From contig CM023450.1 of assembly GCA_013339765.2 (NCBI GenBank), positions 97,640,820-97,704,819 of the forward strand: a stretch of 64,000 nt of DNA. The letters run 5' to 3'. Below, piece after piece: positions 20,470 through 31,568 of this stretch; position 1 is the stretch's first letter, and the number at the start of each line of letters is the position of its first letter. Below the pieces are notes generated by a model. That model saw only the letters and a list, made by a program, of their open reading frames with translations, ran no database searches and had not been told where the DNA came from. Both the position numbers and the translations under genes were made by a program. This DNA is from Haemaphysalis longicornis (lineage: Eukaryota > Arthropoda > Arachnida > Ixodida > Ixodidae).

Positions 20470-21935
20470 AAGGTACAGTAGAGCACATTAGAGTACAGAA
20501 GAGTAAAGTAAAACAAAGTAAAAGTGGACAATCAGGGGTAGAACTTATGATTGCGCTATTAAAGATAGACACAACTAAGAAACCTGGGCATCAAAAAAGT
20601 CTAAACGACATCCACAGTTCTAGCCATTGAATCAGATATTCTGATTTAAGAGGTATTCTTACGCCTCTGTTTTAAATATGTTTCTACTGCATTTTGAAAT
20701 CAATCTGGTCTCCAACTTTGTTGAGTATGTCGGTGCGTGGAAACAGAAAAACGACTGCCTGCCGTAGTTCGATCGCAATTTCGGTGTAGGTGTTTTGGCA
20801 CACCTGAAAGAGTATATACTGCTAGTGTCGTTCTATTTGCCATGAAGATTTGCTTTGTGTATAACTTGTAAAAGCTTCATATAATACATTTGGTCAGCCT
20901 TAAGCATACTGTACGGAAGAAATAGTGGACCCGTTCTCATAGTCGGCATAGTGTCCGTGAAAATTGGCAAATAAACGGAGAACTCTTTTTTGTAAGACGA
21001 TCAGCCGTTTCTAATTTGTTTTGTTGTTGTTCCCCACGCTAATATTCCGCAGCAAACACTCTTGCCTAGCAATAGACACGAGTGTTATAAAGCTGTCTTT
21101 TCAGCCATAGTGGCATTAAACTTCTTAATCTGTCGGAGAACCCCAATATTTTTTGAAATTTCATTGTCTAAGTGCTCTATGTGAGGATGCCAAGATAATT
21201 CGTCATGAAACCATACTCCTTAGAACTTCTGTTCTTTGACTTGGATGATCATATTTCCCCGATATTCAATACGAATGCCTTGATCTATCTTCTTATAATT
21301 GGTCTAAAATGATATGAGTAGTCTTCAATGCGTTTAGCTGTAAGTTATTTCTGGTGCAACCACTTTGGCAACATTTCCAAATATCTGTTTACTTCATACT
21401 GGAGTTCTTCTTACTGCTACCGGAGAAAAATATGTTCGTGTCATCTGCATACATGGCTATCTGGGGTGTACAAGGTATGTTTGGAATATCATTCACATAT
21501 ATTAATAATAAAAACGGTCCCAGCTTTGATCCTTGCGGAACGCCCTGTTCTATTTCCAATAGACTCCGATGAAACACCATTAAATTCAACAAATTGCTCC
21601 CTATTACTTAAATAGCTCCTTAATAGGTCAGCCGCTACTCACGTATTCTTATTTTTTTAGTTTTCTTAGCAGTATATCATGATTGATAGAGTCAAACGCT
21701 TTTTGGAGGTCCAAGAATAACCCTAGTGCGAGCGAAGCAACTTTATTAAAACTCTCTGTTATACTGTCCTTAATATTAAGTAGAGCTTGCTGTGTTGACT
21801 TGTTTTTTGAAAGCCGTACTGATACGGTGCAATGACCTTGTGTGTATGTGTGTGTGTTGAAGAAGTTTGTTAACCTATTATGTATTACATCTTCAAACAT
21901 TTTTTTGAAAAGACAGTCAAAACAAAGATTGGCCT
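20470..21935 (-). pseudogene. CR1/L2-like LINE ORF2 3' half, inserted into RTE
   Basis: On the minus strand, 21900-21650 reads NKSTQQALLNIKDSI and LDLQKAFDSINHDILLRKL. 21590-21390 reads GVPQGSKLGPFLLLIYVNDI and MYADDTNIFFS (catalytic YADD). A thumb-type stretch (ELSWHPHIEHLDNEIS, near 21180) follows, and then a degraded C-terminus to about 20600. Frameshifts and stops are frequent. It lies antisense between the two halves of an RTE LINE, so it inserted later. Confidence 0.8.
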
Positions 21936-21954
21936 GTAATTGGACAACTGATCA

Positions 21955-22660
21955 CCACCACCACCTATGTGAATATGACTTCAGGCTTCACAATAAACAC
22001 CCACAAAAAATCCAGGTAATGTCGAATCAGCACGCCAAGACACAAGACTTCAAGGTAGGTAAGGGAGCATTGGAAGCAGTAGCCGAATATGTATACCTTG
22101 GGCAAGTCATAGCTGCTGATCCAAACCATGAACGGAAAATTACCCGTAGAATAAGCACTGGGTGGGCTGCTTTTGCTAAGACTTTAGATATCCTATCTAT
22201 TAAGCTCCCTCTGTACTCAAAAAAGCTTGTATTTGATCAATGCGTTCTTCCAGTAATCACTTACGGGGCGGAAACTTTGGGTCTCACCAAGCGACTTGAA
22301 GGGAAACTAAGATCGGCCCAGCGGGCCGTGGGACGGAGAATGCTAGGGCTCACGCTGAGGGATAGGAAAACAGCCGCATGGGTTAGGAAACAGACTAAGG
22401 TGCAGGACATTCTAGTTCACTTTAGTGGGCGGGTCCCTTAGTGCGTGTGAGGGACAACAGGTGGACCATCCGTTTAACAGAGTGGCTGCCAACAGACCGC
22501 AAACGCAATAGGGTACGGCCGAGTACTCGCTGGAGAGATGAGCTACGAAAATTTTGGGGAAAGCATGGACTCAGCTAGAACTCGATAGGCGTGGCTGGAG
22601 ATCTTTGGGAGAGGCTTTCGTCCTGCAGTGGACACAACCAGGCTTATTATTACGATGAAT
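21955..22660 (+). pseudogene. RTE-type LINE reverse transcriptase, C-terminal part
   Basis: A 21.9-22.44 kb frame carries KIQVMSNQHAKTQ, EYVYLGQVIAADPNHERKIT, RRISTGWAAFAK, CVLPVITYGAETLGLTK and RRMLGLTLRDRK, the usual thumb and C-terminal landmarks of RTE proteins. After a frameshift near 22435 it continues as RDNRWTIRLTEWLP, STRWRDELRKFWG and GWRSLGEAFVLQWTQ (near 22590-22640). It completes the element begun at 19120. The 3' end is followed directly by a pyrimidine-rich tract. Confidence 0.88.
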
Positions 22661-22664
22661 CTGC

Positions 22665-22985
22665 GCCTCGCCTAATTTCCTCCGTGTTTCTACCTCTAAT
22701 GTTATTTCTCTCCTCTCTCCTTCCCACTGTGGTCAACTCCTCTTCCCCTCGTCCTCATACTACCCCTACACTCTTCTATTCCCATTCCACTTTCCTGCTC
22801 CCAGCCCCTATTACCTTACCCATTCACCCTCACATATCCCCCTTTTATCGTACCCTCTCCCTCTTCTAATTCCCCTCACCATCACTCACTCACCTTCCCC
22901 CCCTTTCCCTCACTCTTGTACCCATTCCCACTCGTCTACTCTTATTCGTCCTTCCCTTTCCAGCCCCACCCCTTATGCTACACTT
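22665..22985. repeat. Pyrimidine-rich tract, copy 2
   Basis: About 320 bp of C/T-rich plus strand begins TCTGCGCCTCGCCTAATTTC, matching the lead of the 16.99 kb tract. It shares TCCTCTTCCCCTCGTCCTC with the 23.5 kb tract. It starts just after the RTE stop codon region. Confidence 0.65.
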
Positions 22986-23489
22986 CTTCAAGCGAAGCTG
23001 AGTAGGCCGGTACATGTCCGAGAACAAAAATTCCCGAGGCTTCACGTGTCCTTGAATCTCGAGGTGCTCTGTGGCACCAAGGGTCGGAAAACGAACCACC
23101 ATGGTCGCACGCCGTTCAAGTCATGATTTGGATCTCAAGCTATATATGCCTCATCACTTAGAGCACCACGAGTACATTAATTAATATTTAACACATTTTC
23201 AGTATCTGTAGAATCAAAGCGAAAATGTGCGCATGTGTTTCATAGGTATGACCGCTATCAACGCCCAAGCAGGGCTTACACGCTGCCTGGAAGAAATATC
23301 AAGAGGGCGGTTAGAAGCCCCTCGCCCTCCAGGCTATATTCCTGCCCTCAAGGGAAATAAAATCTGTTCACACCTTTTCCGTAAATTATGTGTTACCTCT
23401 ATTTCGCGGGCTTTTTGAAACGCTTCACCAGCCAATGAGCAAAAAGCTTCACCAGCCAAAGAGCCATTAATTCACAGTGGAATGGCTTT
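22986..23489. other. No recognisable feature
   Basis: Short frames without motifs. A small 'cttcaccagccaa' duplication lies near 23424-23460. Confidence 0.4.
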
Positions 23490-23880
23490 TGATTTTTTTT
23501 TTTGCAGTTTTCTCCTCCGTTTTTGTTTACATCCCCTGTACCTCCTTTTCCCCCTTCGAATACGCCCCTATTCTATCCCTTTCTTCCTCCTGTAATCCCC
23601 CCGCCGACGCCAATTCTTCTTCCCCTCGTCCTCCTCCCCTCAGATTACGCCACTCTAACATCACTCCTCCCATTCGTTCACGTTGCAGTCCTTTCCTGCT
23701 ACACTCTCCTCCCAACCCCATTCTTCATCTCTCTTCTGTACCATTCTCCGTCCCTATTTTTCATTTTGTCTCGTTATTTTCCCCTGAACACTCCTGTCCC
23801 CCCACAAATCACTTACCCGCCAATCTCCAGTGGTCCAGGAACCCACAAGTGGCCAGGCTCTCCTGTAATATTTCCGACCA
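23490..23880. repeat. Pyrimidine-rich tract, copy 3
   Basis: About 390 bp, nearly all pyrimidine on the plus strand, with TTCTTCCCCTCGTCCTCC in common with copy 2. The long open frames read across it (23477-23884, 23502-24056) reflect its composition only. Confidence 0.6.
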
Positions 23881-23881
23881 A

Positions 23882-23882
23882 T

Positions 23883-23929
<47 letters not shown>

Positions 23930-24085
23930 CAAAGTAAAGGTTCTCTCTCTCTCTACCCTTCTCTCTCCTCCTCTCTCCTCTCTCCTCTCTCTCTCATCCT
24001 CTCCTCTCTCATCTTCTCTCTCTCCTCTCCTCGCCGGTAATTTTCGCATTAGGTAGCCCAGGAAAGGCCTTCGTCTTTAAAAGAA
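23882..24085 (+). repeat. Family A terminal module with GACA and CT microsatellites
   Basis: A run of about 11 GACA units is followed by a CT/CCT-rich block (23940-24035), then GGTAGCCCAGGAAAGG and CTTCGTCTTTAAAAG, the family A end. Only the 3' module is present. Confidence 0.65.
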
Positions 24086-25170
24086 TGCAGTATGATTTTT
24101 TCAAGCGACGACGTTTGAAATTCGGAGTTCTTAAAAGTTGCAGAGTCTTTATCCATGAGAACTGCAGTGTACGGCGTCAATGCTCAAATTGTGCAGCTAT
24201 GACGTAGGACAGGAAGCCCCCATACGAGGGCCCACACACACCCACATCGCAGTGGACTTATTTCAGAGCCCCATTTCGAGACACCTCAACTAAGCCAATA
24301 ACGCAGGTTGACGGTGTGGTTCCCTGGGCGAAGGCGGTTCCGCATGGGCTGCCCGCGGTATCAACATTCGAGTGGTGAGGCGTTAGCTTCAAATTATTAG
24401 AGATACAGAGCAGCTGTGCTAAGTGTATCGTACCAGGCGAGCACATCGAGAAGTTAGGGAATATATACCTACCCTTTAGCGCAAGGATATGCGTATTGGG
24501 TAGTGGGTTGCACACGAGAACTTTTCACGTTTACGGCCAAGCACGTGAGTATGTATCATAATCTGTCTAATAACTCAATAGATGGCAGGGTATCCAGTCG
24601 CCCTTCAGCCTTTTTCCTACCACCGGCTTAGTTGTGCGGTTTTATCATCGTGCCGGTGGGGACGGACAGTAAAAGCCGTGTATGTGCACGTACTATTACC
24701 AAAGTTACGCGCAAGTGAGCGCGCTGCCGGAGCGGTCCATTCAGAACAACCGGGTCGCGCTGCAGAGCTCTGTGTAGCGGGCGTTCCGACGCGTGACGTA
24801 CAGATAATGGCAGGGCTGCTTTCTATGGCAATCGACCGTTCTCGACGACCTGAAAAGTGCAAGCGGCAGCGGCGGCGGCGTCGATGCAGCAGCCGCAAAA
24901 GCTCTCCTCACGCCTGTCGGGGTCACTGGCCACGAGCCTTCGACCGGGCGTGAAGGAGGGAAGTGGGCTGGGGGTCGATACATGCGAGAAAAACTCTGTC
25001 AAGGTCAGTGGGACTCGGTGATCGCGTAGGTTAGGCTTGACTTGTACTGCGCGTCTCCCTTTACCATACACCACGAGCCGCTGCTGCATGAAGGCGCGCG
25101 AGGTGCTATCATGGCCTTCCTCGGGAAGGTGGGCTCGAAGGAAAGTATCTAGATCGCGATCTTCCTCACA
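24086..25170. other. No gene recognised; CpG-rich in second half
   Basis: 24570-25140 is GC-rich with CGGCGGCGG-type runs and overlapping frames on both strands (24582-24953 plus, 24617-25089 minus). None shows a protein signature. An unrecognised first exon or promoter is possible. Confidence 0.4.
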
Positions 25171-25179
25171 CGTGTTTCA

Positions 25180-25245
25180 GCTCTCTCTCTCTCTCTCTCT
25201 CCTCACTCTCCTCTCCCTCATCTCTCTCGCGCTCCGTCTCTCTTC

Positions 25246-25306
<61 letters not shown>
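25180..25306. repeat. (CT)n microsatellite
   Basis: Two (CT)n blocks (about 25181-25201 and 25250-25306) are joined by an imperfect CT-rich bridge. Confidence 0.95.
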
Positions 25307-25309
<3 letters not shown>

Positions 25310-25369
25310 GTTACGTCGCATATGTCCGTTGAAAGTACTGTTATAATTTTTCGAGGTGACCTTTTGGCC

Positions 25370-25600
25370 CCCACGAGGTATGGGAGTGCCATCGGACCCC
25401 TGCTCTTACCCCTAATCTCAACCCTACCTATGAGCCGTGGGTGGAGCAGTTGACCAGACTCGACTGGTGGAGTGTGCCCGGTCGGCCAGCCAGCACCAAG
25501 GCGTCTTGGACTAAGGGCGCCTCTCACGGGCTAGAAGCCCTGAAAACACCCCCTTCTCACGAGTGTATACAACGTTTGTCTCTCTCTCTCCGGGCAGACT
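25370..25600 (+). pseudogene. Possible I-like LINE C-terminal remnant
   Basis: The plus frame around 25395-25500 reads as a short P-E-x-W-V-E-Q-L-T-R-L-D stretch after an asparagine/proline-rich lead. This resembles the 'PTxEQWExxLxSxxxxxQ' tail of the LINEs ending at 11.38, 40.40 and 60.51 kb. A CT run follows near 25578. The similarity is short and the frame shifts, so the call is weak. Confidence 0.35.
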
Positions 25601-27344
25601 TCCCGAAGATGCAGCATAGGGCCGTTATGCGGGAAGGCTTGCTTGATTCCGAGGATTCTGGCCATCCCTGCCTCTCCCTTGCGTCTTTAACATGTATGCG
25701 AAGGCCTGCCTCCTTCGTATTGCATTCCTTCCACGCAACAACTCCCCAAGTTATAACCCCTTAACGAAAAAGGTAAGTGAAATTCGGCACGTCGTCAAAA
25801 AGTTGCATGAGTCGCGCACGTGTTCTGCGAGTGTGAGGTGTAAATGCCCAGGCGCTGGCTCATTAATAAATGTAAGTTTTGTACGCATTTCTCGCTCCGC
25901 AAAGATTACTTATCTATGCGAAGCATGGCGTACTGCGCAAAGATCAGCAAGTGGCATTATTGTAGCGGTGTTCGGCAGAGTTAACTGATCATGGCTGGCG
26001 GATGAGCGCATAAATGCCGGATATCATATAGAAGTGCGGCTGGAGCTCCGCATAGTAAGCGAGTGCAATCATAATAACGGTTCGAAAGATGCCAGCATGT
26101 CCGACTTCGTGGGGAGTACAGTAACAGGATGAATTTTCGGCGAATAATAGAACTAGTACAAAGAAGACAGAGTATAAAACGTAGAAAAAGGGCCATATTC
26201 CACACGAAAGAGCAATTTACGCATTCGCAACTACGGGAATCGGCCGCGTATTTGCTTTCTCACCAGAAAGTGACGTCAAAAGACTACAGAGTTTTGGCCG
26301 CCCCTGCGTCATGGGCTCACCATGTCTTTTTTTTTTTTTCTATATAGCTTACGGCGGGTCGAACAAGACCTCTTAGTGGTTCACACAGTGTGCACCCTCG
26401 CTCTGGAAGCACCCGGATTCCAACTCCCACTGGGTACATCTGAAAACTTTCTTGGTCTACGAGCACAGGGCAGTCACCACCATTTCCACGCGATCCCCGT
26501 TCGAACTCAGCGACGCACGTGCATACAGCAAGGACGTCGACTTCAGCCTTAGCGGCTCACACGTTGGGAGAAGCTTAACTGAGTTACTGTGGCACAGAGG
26601 GGGACGTATAATCCGCATCTCGGGTGCCCTTCACGGCCTTCGTGCATCTTCTCGGCGGTTGAAGGGTCAGGGCGCCCAAGGGTAGCGTCGCTGTCGCGTG
26701 GCAAGCAGCTAGCCTCGAACGCTTTGCCGGTCGGCGACATCGACTCGCACGCTCCGTGGCGCACTGCACGAGGAAGTGAGTGGCTCTTGAAGACGGCTGC
26801 GTATGCGCCCGGCTCGAACGCCGCGGGAGACGGAGATGAAGTAACTAGCGAGTCACGACCTTCGACTGGGGACAACGATCCGCGAAGAAGCTGTGAATAG
26901 AATTTATTGCCGGGGAGGAGCAATGACCAGTAAGATAGTGCGGTGGGTTTGCTGGTCGTGCGATTGAAAGTATAGGCCGAAGCTGCGCTGCTGAACTGGA
27001 CACGATACAATCAGACACACGAAACCGGAAGGTGCATACTAAAGTGTGTAGTTGGACGAGTTGGTGCATTAGGAACAAGGTAAACAGTTGCCGCGTGTGT
27101 CGTCCATTAGCTTCGTCCGGTTCTTCGCGCTGTTTACCTTGTTGAAAAGCTGCAGCCACGAGAAACCAAAAACTTATGGATGGCGCGGTACATAATTTTA
27201 AATAGCTGTTTGTGGCGGGAATATATTTAAATGATGGGGGTGGTTGTGATGACAATGACGATGATGATGATGGTGGCGGTAATAGTTATAGTAGCGAGGA
27301 AGAGGAGGATTAGGATCATGCTAATGACGACTTCCTGCAGTTAG
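25601..27344. other. No recognisable gene
   Basis: GC-rich stretches (26500-26900) give overlapping frames of up to 153 codons with no motif. There is a T run near 26326-26339. 27235-27315 is a GAT/GAG-rich low-complexity patch. Nothing else is supported. Confidence 0.4.
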
Positions 27345-28225
27345 ACAGGCTTTATTTATTTTTATTTAGTAATACTGCTAACCCCAATGAAAGGGGTTGT
27401 AGCAGAGTGGTTAATACATAGATACATTTGTACACGTTTGGATGAGAAAACATCAAAACAACATCACAGTACTTCCGTGCAAACAATACAGCGATTTCTC
27501 GAGCTTGGCCTCGAGATTGAACTAAAGTGCATTTATCACACAACGCGAGGAACATGGATCAGAAAGCAAGATTTAAGTTTTTTTTTTTTTCAGAAATGTA
27601 TGTACGCACAGTCATCTACTAACCAATAGGACAAAATTGAAGCAGCGATACACTTTGACACCAGCAATTTCAACTTTCAAGATGAATCTGGAATCTGTCA
27701 ATGTCATTTTCTGTAACTACGTCGTGCGTTTAGGTCATTCCAGTCTATTATGGTCCGAGGAATAAAGGAGTACTTAAATACATTGTTTCGGTTCTTAAAT
27801 GGTACTAAACTGAACGCGTGTCGTTGCCTTGTTGCGTACCCTGAGGAAAACTCAACATAATCCGATGTTCTGCTGTGGAGCCTCCTTTTCACCAGTTTAA
27901 ACATGAAAAGCAATCGACAAATACGATTTCGCGCTGAAATTTGTTTTAAGCTTGCTCTGGCAACTAACTGAGAAACCGATGTTATTCCATAGCTGTTGAA
28001 GATGAACCTCACTGCCTTATTTTGTACCCTTTCAACTTTGTGAAGATTAACAGCAGTGTAAGGATCCCAGATGATATTTGCATAGTCCAGAATCTGAAGA
28101 ATAAGGGTTTTATATGCCAGGAGCTTAGTGTCACTTGAAGCATTACGTAATGATCGCTTTGCTGATTGCGGGCCAAAGTCGTTGCCAAACAATTTGCAAC
28201 GGCTCCTGCCACGTGCCAACTTCAA
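27345..28225 (-). pseudogene. CR1/L2-like LINE ORF2 C-terminus and 3' UTR
   Basis: A 173-codon minus frame (28225-27704) reads RNASSDTKLLAYKTLILQIL, DYANIIWDPYTA, ERVQNKAVRFIFNSYG and WNDLNARR, the post-palm end of CR1/L2-type reverse transcriptases. The roughly 360-bp 3' UTR ends with a short stem-loop (CCCCTTTTCATTGGGG on the minus strand) and an (AAATAAA)-type tail at 27345-27365. A related 3' end recurs at 35845-35996. It is 5'-truncated, as is usual for LINEs. Confidence 0.8.
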
Positions 28226-30020
28226 CTCTTTTTTTCTACGCGCAAATATTCCCTACATATTTACGACACCTACTTCTCAACCCTGCTATTCGGCCCGAAA
28301 TGTTCCGTTCAACGCTTCAGGTGTTTAGAATAAAATTGCGGAAATTGCTTCTACACCGCCTTCCAAATATTTGGCGGCCAGCGAGATCGGCTGTGTTAAA
28401 AACGATAAACTGCACACTTACAGGTGCCGTCAAAAGTAAAAGGAACACGGGCTCGTAAATTTACACGAATTTCTTCTTCCGGAACTGCCTGGCTGGATTG
28501 GTGTGCGTTTAAGGGAGTCCTCCGTATTATAAAAAAGCTATCTGTAAACCGGTAATGGCTACCAGAAAGACAGTAAAACAAATATTTTCTGATATTTACA
28601 AATTCTTGTTCCAATTATTTAGGACGCAACCTGTACATCGTTGTTGCAGTAGAAGGATTAGACCGAAACACGGTACCGAAGTGTCCCTGAATCCGACGCA
28701 CAATTAACCTACCGTCGCTCGTACGGTCTTGTTCTTACCACCTGCCGGGATCAACAAATCAAAGGCAATGCTTGAATTCCGGCTCGATATCTTCAAGAAA
28801 GGAAAGGACACATGGGTTTTAGGGTATAGAACAACGAAATTTCGTACGATAAGTCGAGTTGATGTTGGCCGTGTAAATGTGTATTAATAAGTAGTCGTGC
28901 TTAGTCAGCTCGTGAGCAGAAGGGCTAAGCACACTAATTTCTTGCGCAAATTGATGAATAACAGATCGCAGTCAATGACTTTGTCTGTTTGCCAGACGCG
29001 GCCTAGAAAACAGTTTATCCGTCTTTCAAAGGAATGCGTAAGACGAAATGTGAAGATAGGTACCTTCATGTTTTACGACCGATCATGACAAGATCTAGTT
29101 AAACCATCCGATCGACCCAACTCAAGCGACGCATCCTTCTTCGAGAACGCAGCTTTACCGCCAGTATTCCTGCAAAAGAAGTCATACCAGTTCAGTTCAT
29201 TGAGGCCTGGGTGGTGATTTGGTGCGTGAGAAACGAGGGTGGATTATATGGCTTTTGATATGCTTTATTGAGGTTTTTAGTAAGGCATTTCGGCTCCGTA
29301 TGCCGACATATAAACGTTGTCCGAGGCCATAAAGTTTGGGGCTATCAGCTTTTAGAACCGAGATTTTGGGATGCAGTCTTAGACGCAGCGAGGGGTCCCA
29401 AATTTCAGCCAGCGCGTCTGCTACCATCCGACGAAACGATCAAGGTTCGTCTATAGTTAAGTGGACACGGTTCTTATCGCACAGTTGGTTTGGAAATACG
29501 AAGCGGAGGAACGGGGTCTAGAAGTTGCTCCTGTAAATAAAAAAAATTCCCCGCATTTCCCCGAGGGAAGAATGTGAAAGTGCGAATGCACGAGTTGAAT
29601 TTGCGCGGTGCGGTAATGTTCGCGAAAGAGAGATCACACACACACACACAACTACAAAGAAAGAAAGATGCATTTATTCACTGACACCTATTTGTGTTGT
29701 CGTTGTACTTGATTGCTAGAGCGGATCTCAGCTTTGAAATTTTGTGTCAGTACTCCTTTAAGCGGGTGCATTAGCCCTTCTCACGCCCGATTCCTGGCCA
29801 ATCCCCCACGTGGGTATGTGCCATGTCAACAGGAACAACAACAAGAATGAGCCATGGGGACGCGGCTAGGCAGCGCGCGCCCATCTCCCCCGTTGCTAGG
29901 GAAGACGAGGAGCGCGCGCACCCGCAGCTGTTGCTATGCGGACGACGGCGGCGGACGATTCAGGGTCGCTTAAGAAGTGCATTCGCACTTAAAAATGCCC
30001 TAAATGCCCTAAACACGCGC
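28226..30020. other. No recognisable gene
   Basis: Short frames only. A minus frame (29197-29427) has a leucine/arginine-rich product I cannot assign. A (CA)n run of about 13 bp lies near 29636-29650. 29860-30000 is GC-rich. Confidence 0.4.
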
Positions 30021-30024
30021 GTGC

Positions 30025-30026
30025 GC

Positions 30027-30078
<52 letters not shown>

Positions 30079-30170
30079 TGAGAGAGGAGAGCGAGAGAGA
30101 GAGAGAGAATGAGAGCTAGAGGAGTAGAGAGAGAGAGAGGAGATAGAGACGAGATCTGAGAAGAGAGAAC
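30025..30170. repeat. (GT)n/(GA)n microsatellite
   Basis: GT repeats (30029-30038) grade into GAGA repeats, interrupted at 30076-30130. Confidence 0.95.
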
Positions 30171-30524
30171 TGTAGACTTGAAACTTGCAGCGCATTACGT
30201 ATAAAGAAATTTAAATTTTGAATGCTGGCAGTACTGGGACAGCATGCGTCCCCCAAAACTAGCGTATGGCCGGTAATGGAAGCGAGTACCGTCAGCCACA
30301 ATGACTCAGTTTTACTTGTCAAGGTAAAAGCTTCAAATGCCAGCTGGACTCAAATTTCACCTCAGCCAAATTTATTTTCATTGTGCAGTACGTACCACCA
30401 AGCTGGGACACGAGTGTTAGCACCATGAAACGCCTCGTTAATCATTCAGAAAGCACTTAAAGGGAAGGTGAAGCGGTTTTAGAGTTAAAAGAAAAGTTGA
30501 CTAGCAGCAAGTACACATTGAATA

Positions 30525-31566
30525 CCGTAAAAACCCGCGTATAATACGGACCCGCGTATAATACGAGGTGTAATTCGGGGACATCAAAATCAGAAAAAAA
30601 AATTTCACCCGCATATAATGCGAGGTAAAGAGCACAGAAAACATTTATTTGCACTGCAGTTACCGTTCAGTCATTGTCAGTTTTCGCTGGCACTGTCTCC
30701 CGACGTCCGTTCAGTCATCGTCAGGTTCACTGCAGCTGTCTCCTGAAGTCGCCTTGTCGGAAATGTCTTCCCACAGAAAGTGGTCCTCAGTGCCATCAAG
30801 GGCGTTCGAGATGCCGCATTTCTTAAAAGAGCGACTGACGAGCTCCTCTGGGATGCTGGCCCACGCATCCGCGATCCAGCCACAAAGCACCGCTGGAGAA
30901 GCCCGCGTCAGCCATCCGGTAGCTGTCACTTACGGGTCTCCTGACCTCATCCACTCTTGGTAGCAGGACCTGATGCAGTCTTTGAAAGGCTTGTTGATGC
31001 AAACGTCTAGCGGTTGCAGCTGGGATGTCATTCCTCCTGGAATGACAATGAGTTCGGTGCGGGGTTCGCGCAACAACTTCTTCACGGAATCGGCCAGGTG
31101 GCAGCGAAAGGCGTCCAACACGAGCTCTGACGGGAACCCCCAACAGTGCTCCAGGCCGCCGACACCACACAGACTTTATCCAGTCAAGCACCAGTTGCTT
31201 TCTCCACCCGCGAATGCTGCCTTCGGTGACGCCGAACTGCCGTCCTGCGGCGCAATTCCTGATGGTCTCGGCACATAAAATAACTTTTCTTTTAATTGCA
31301 GCCGAATACTGCCTTCGTGCACCCGACATCGTGATAGACTTGCGGTGAACGTGAACTTGCAATAAACGTGGTCGAAACAATCAAAATGGCGCCGGCTGAG
31401 AGAAGGAGCAGCCAGCTAACGCCGCCGCAAGATGGCGCACCCTCCGCTGAAATTGAAAGTGCAAATTTTCGGCTGAAAACTTTGGGATCCACAAATAATA
31501 CGAGGCACAAATTTTACATAGTAAAATTTGGAAAAAAAATGTCGTATTATACGCGGGTTTTTACGG
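30525..31566 (-). mobile_element. pogo-like deletion-derivative transposon, copy 1
   Basis: Terminal inverted repeats CCGTAAAAACCCGCGTATAA (left) and the inverse at the right end are bounded by TA dinucleotides (30523-30524 and 31567-31568). This is the signature of Tc1/mariner-superfamily pogo/Tigger elements. Secondary internal CGCGTATAATACGAGG motifs repeat inside both ends. Length is 1,042 bp, versus over 2 kb for an autonomous element. The transposase lies on the minus strand and has lost its middle. Confidence 0.9.
30930..31329 (-). pseudogene. pogo/Tigger-type transposase remnant
   Basis: The remnant begins at ATG 31329 with an N-terminal helix-turn-helix of CENP-B/psq type (SAAIKRKVILCAETI, FGVTEGSIRGWRKQ). 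The frame then jumps across a deletion into the end of the DDE domain: LDAFRCHLADS (second catalytic Asp) and IPGGMTSQLQPLDVCINKPF (third Asp). The segment carrying the first catalytic Asp is absent, so no active transposase can be made. A frameshift separates the two halves. The same two pieces with the same junction occur at 36241-36639. Confidence 0.85.
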
Positions 31567-31568
31567 TA

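Noticed and set aside
23477..24056. 184- and 135-codon plus ORFs
   Set aside because: They are translations of a pyrimidine-rich tract and a GACA microsatellite (runs of S, P, L and TDRQ).
30823..31380. 185-codon intact transposase
   Set aside because: The frame is right only for the N-terminal helix-turn-helix. After the deletion junction it reads the DDE part out of frame.
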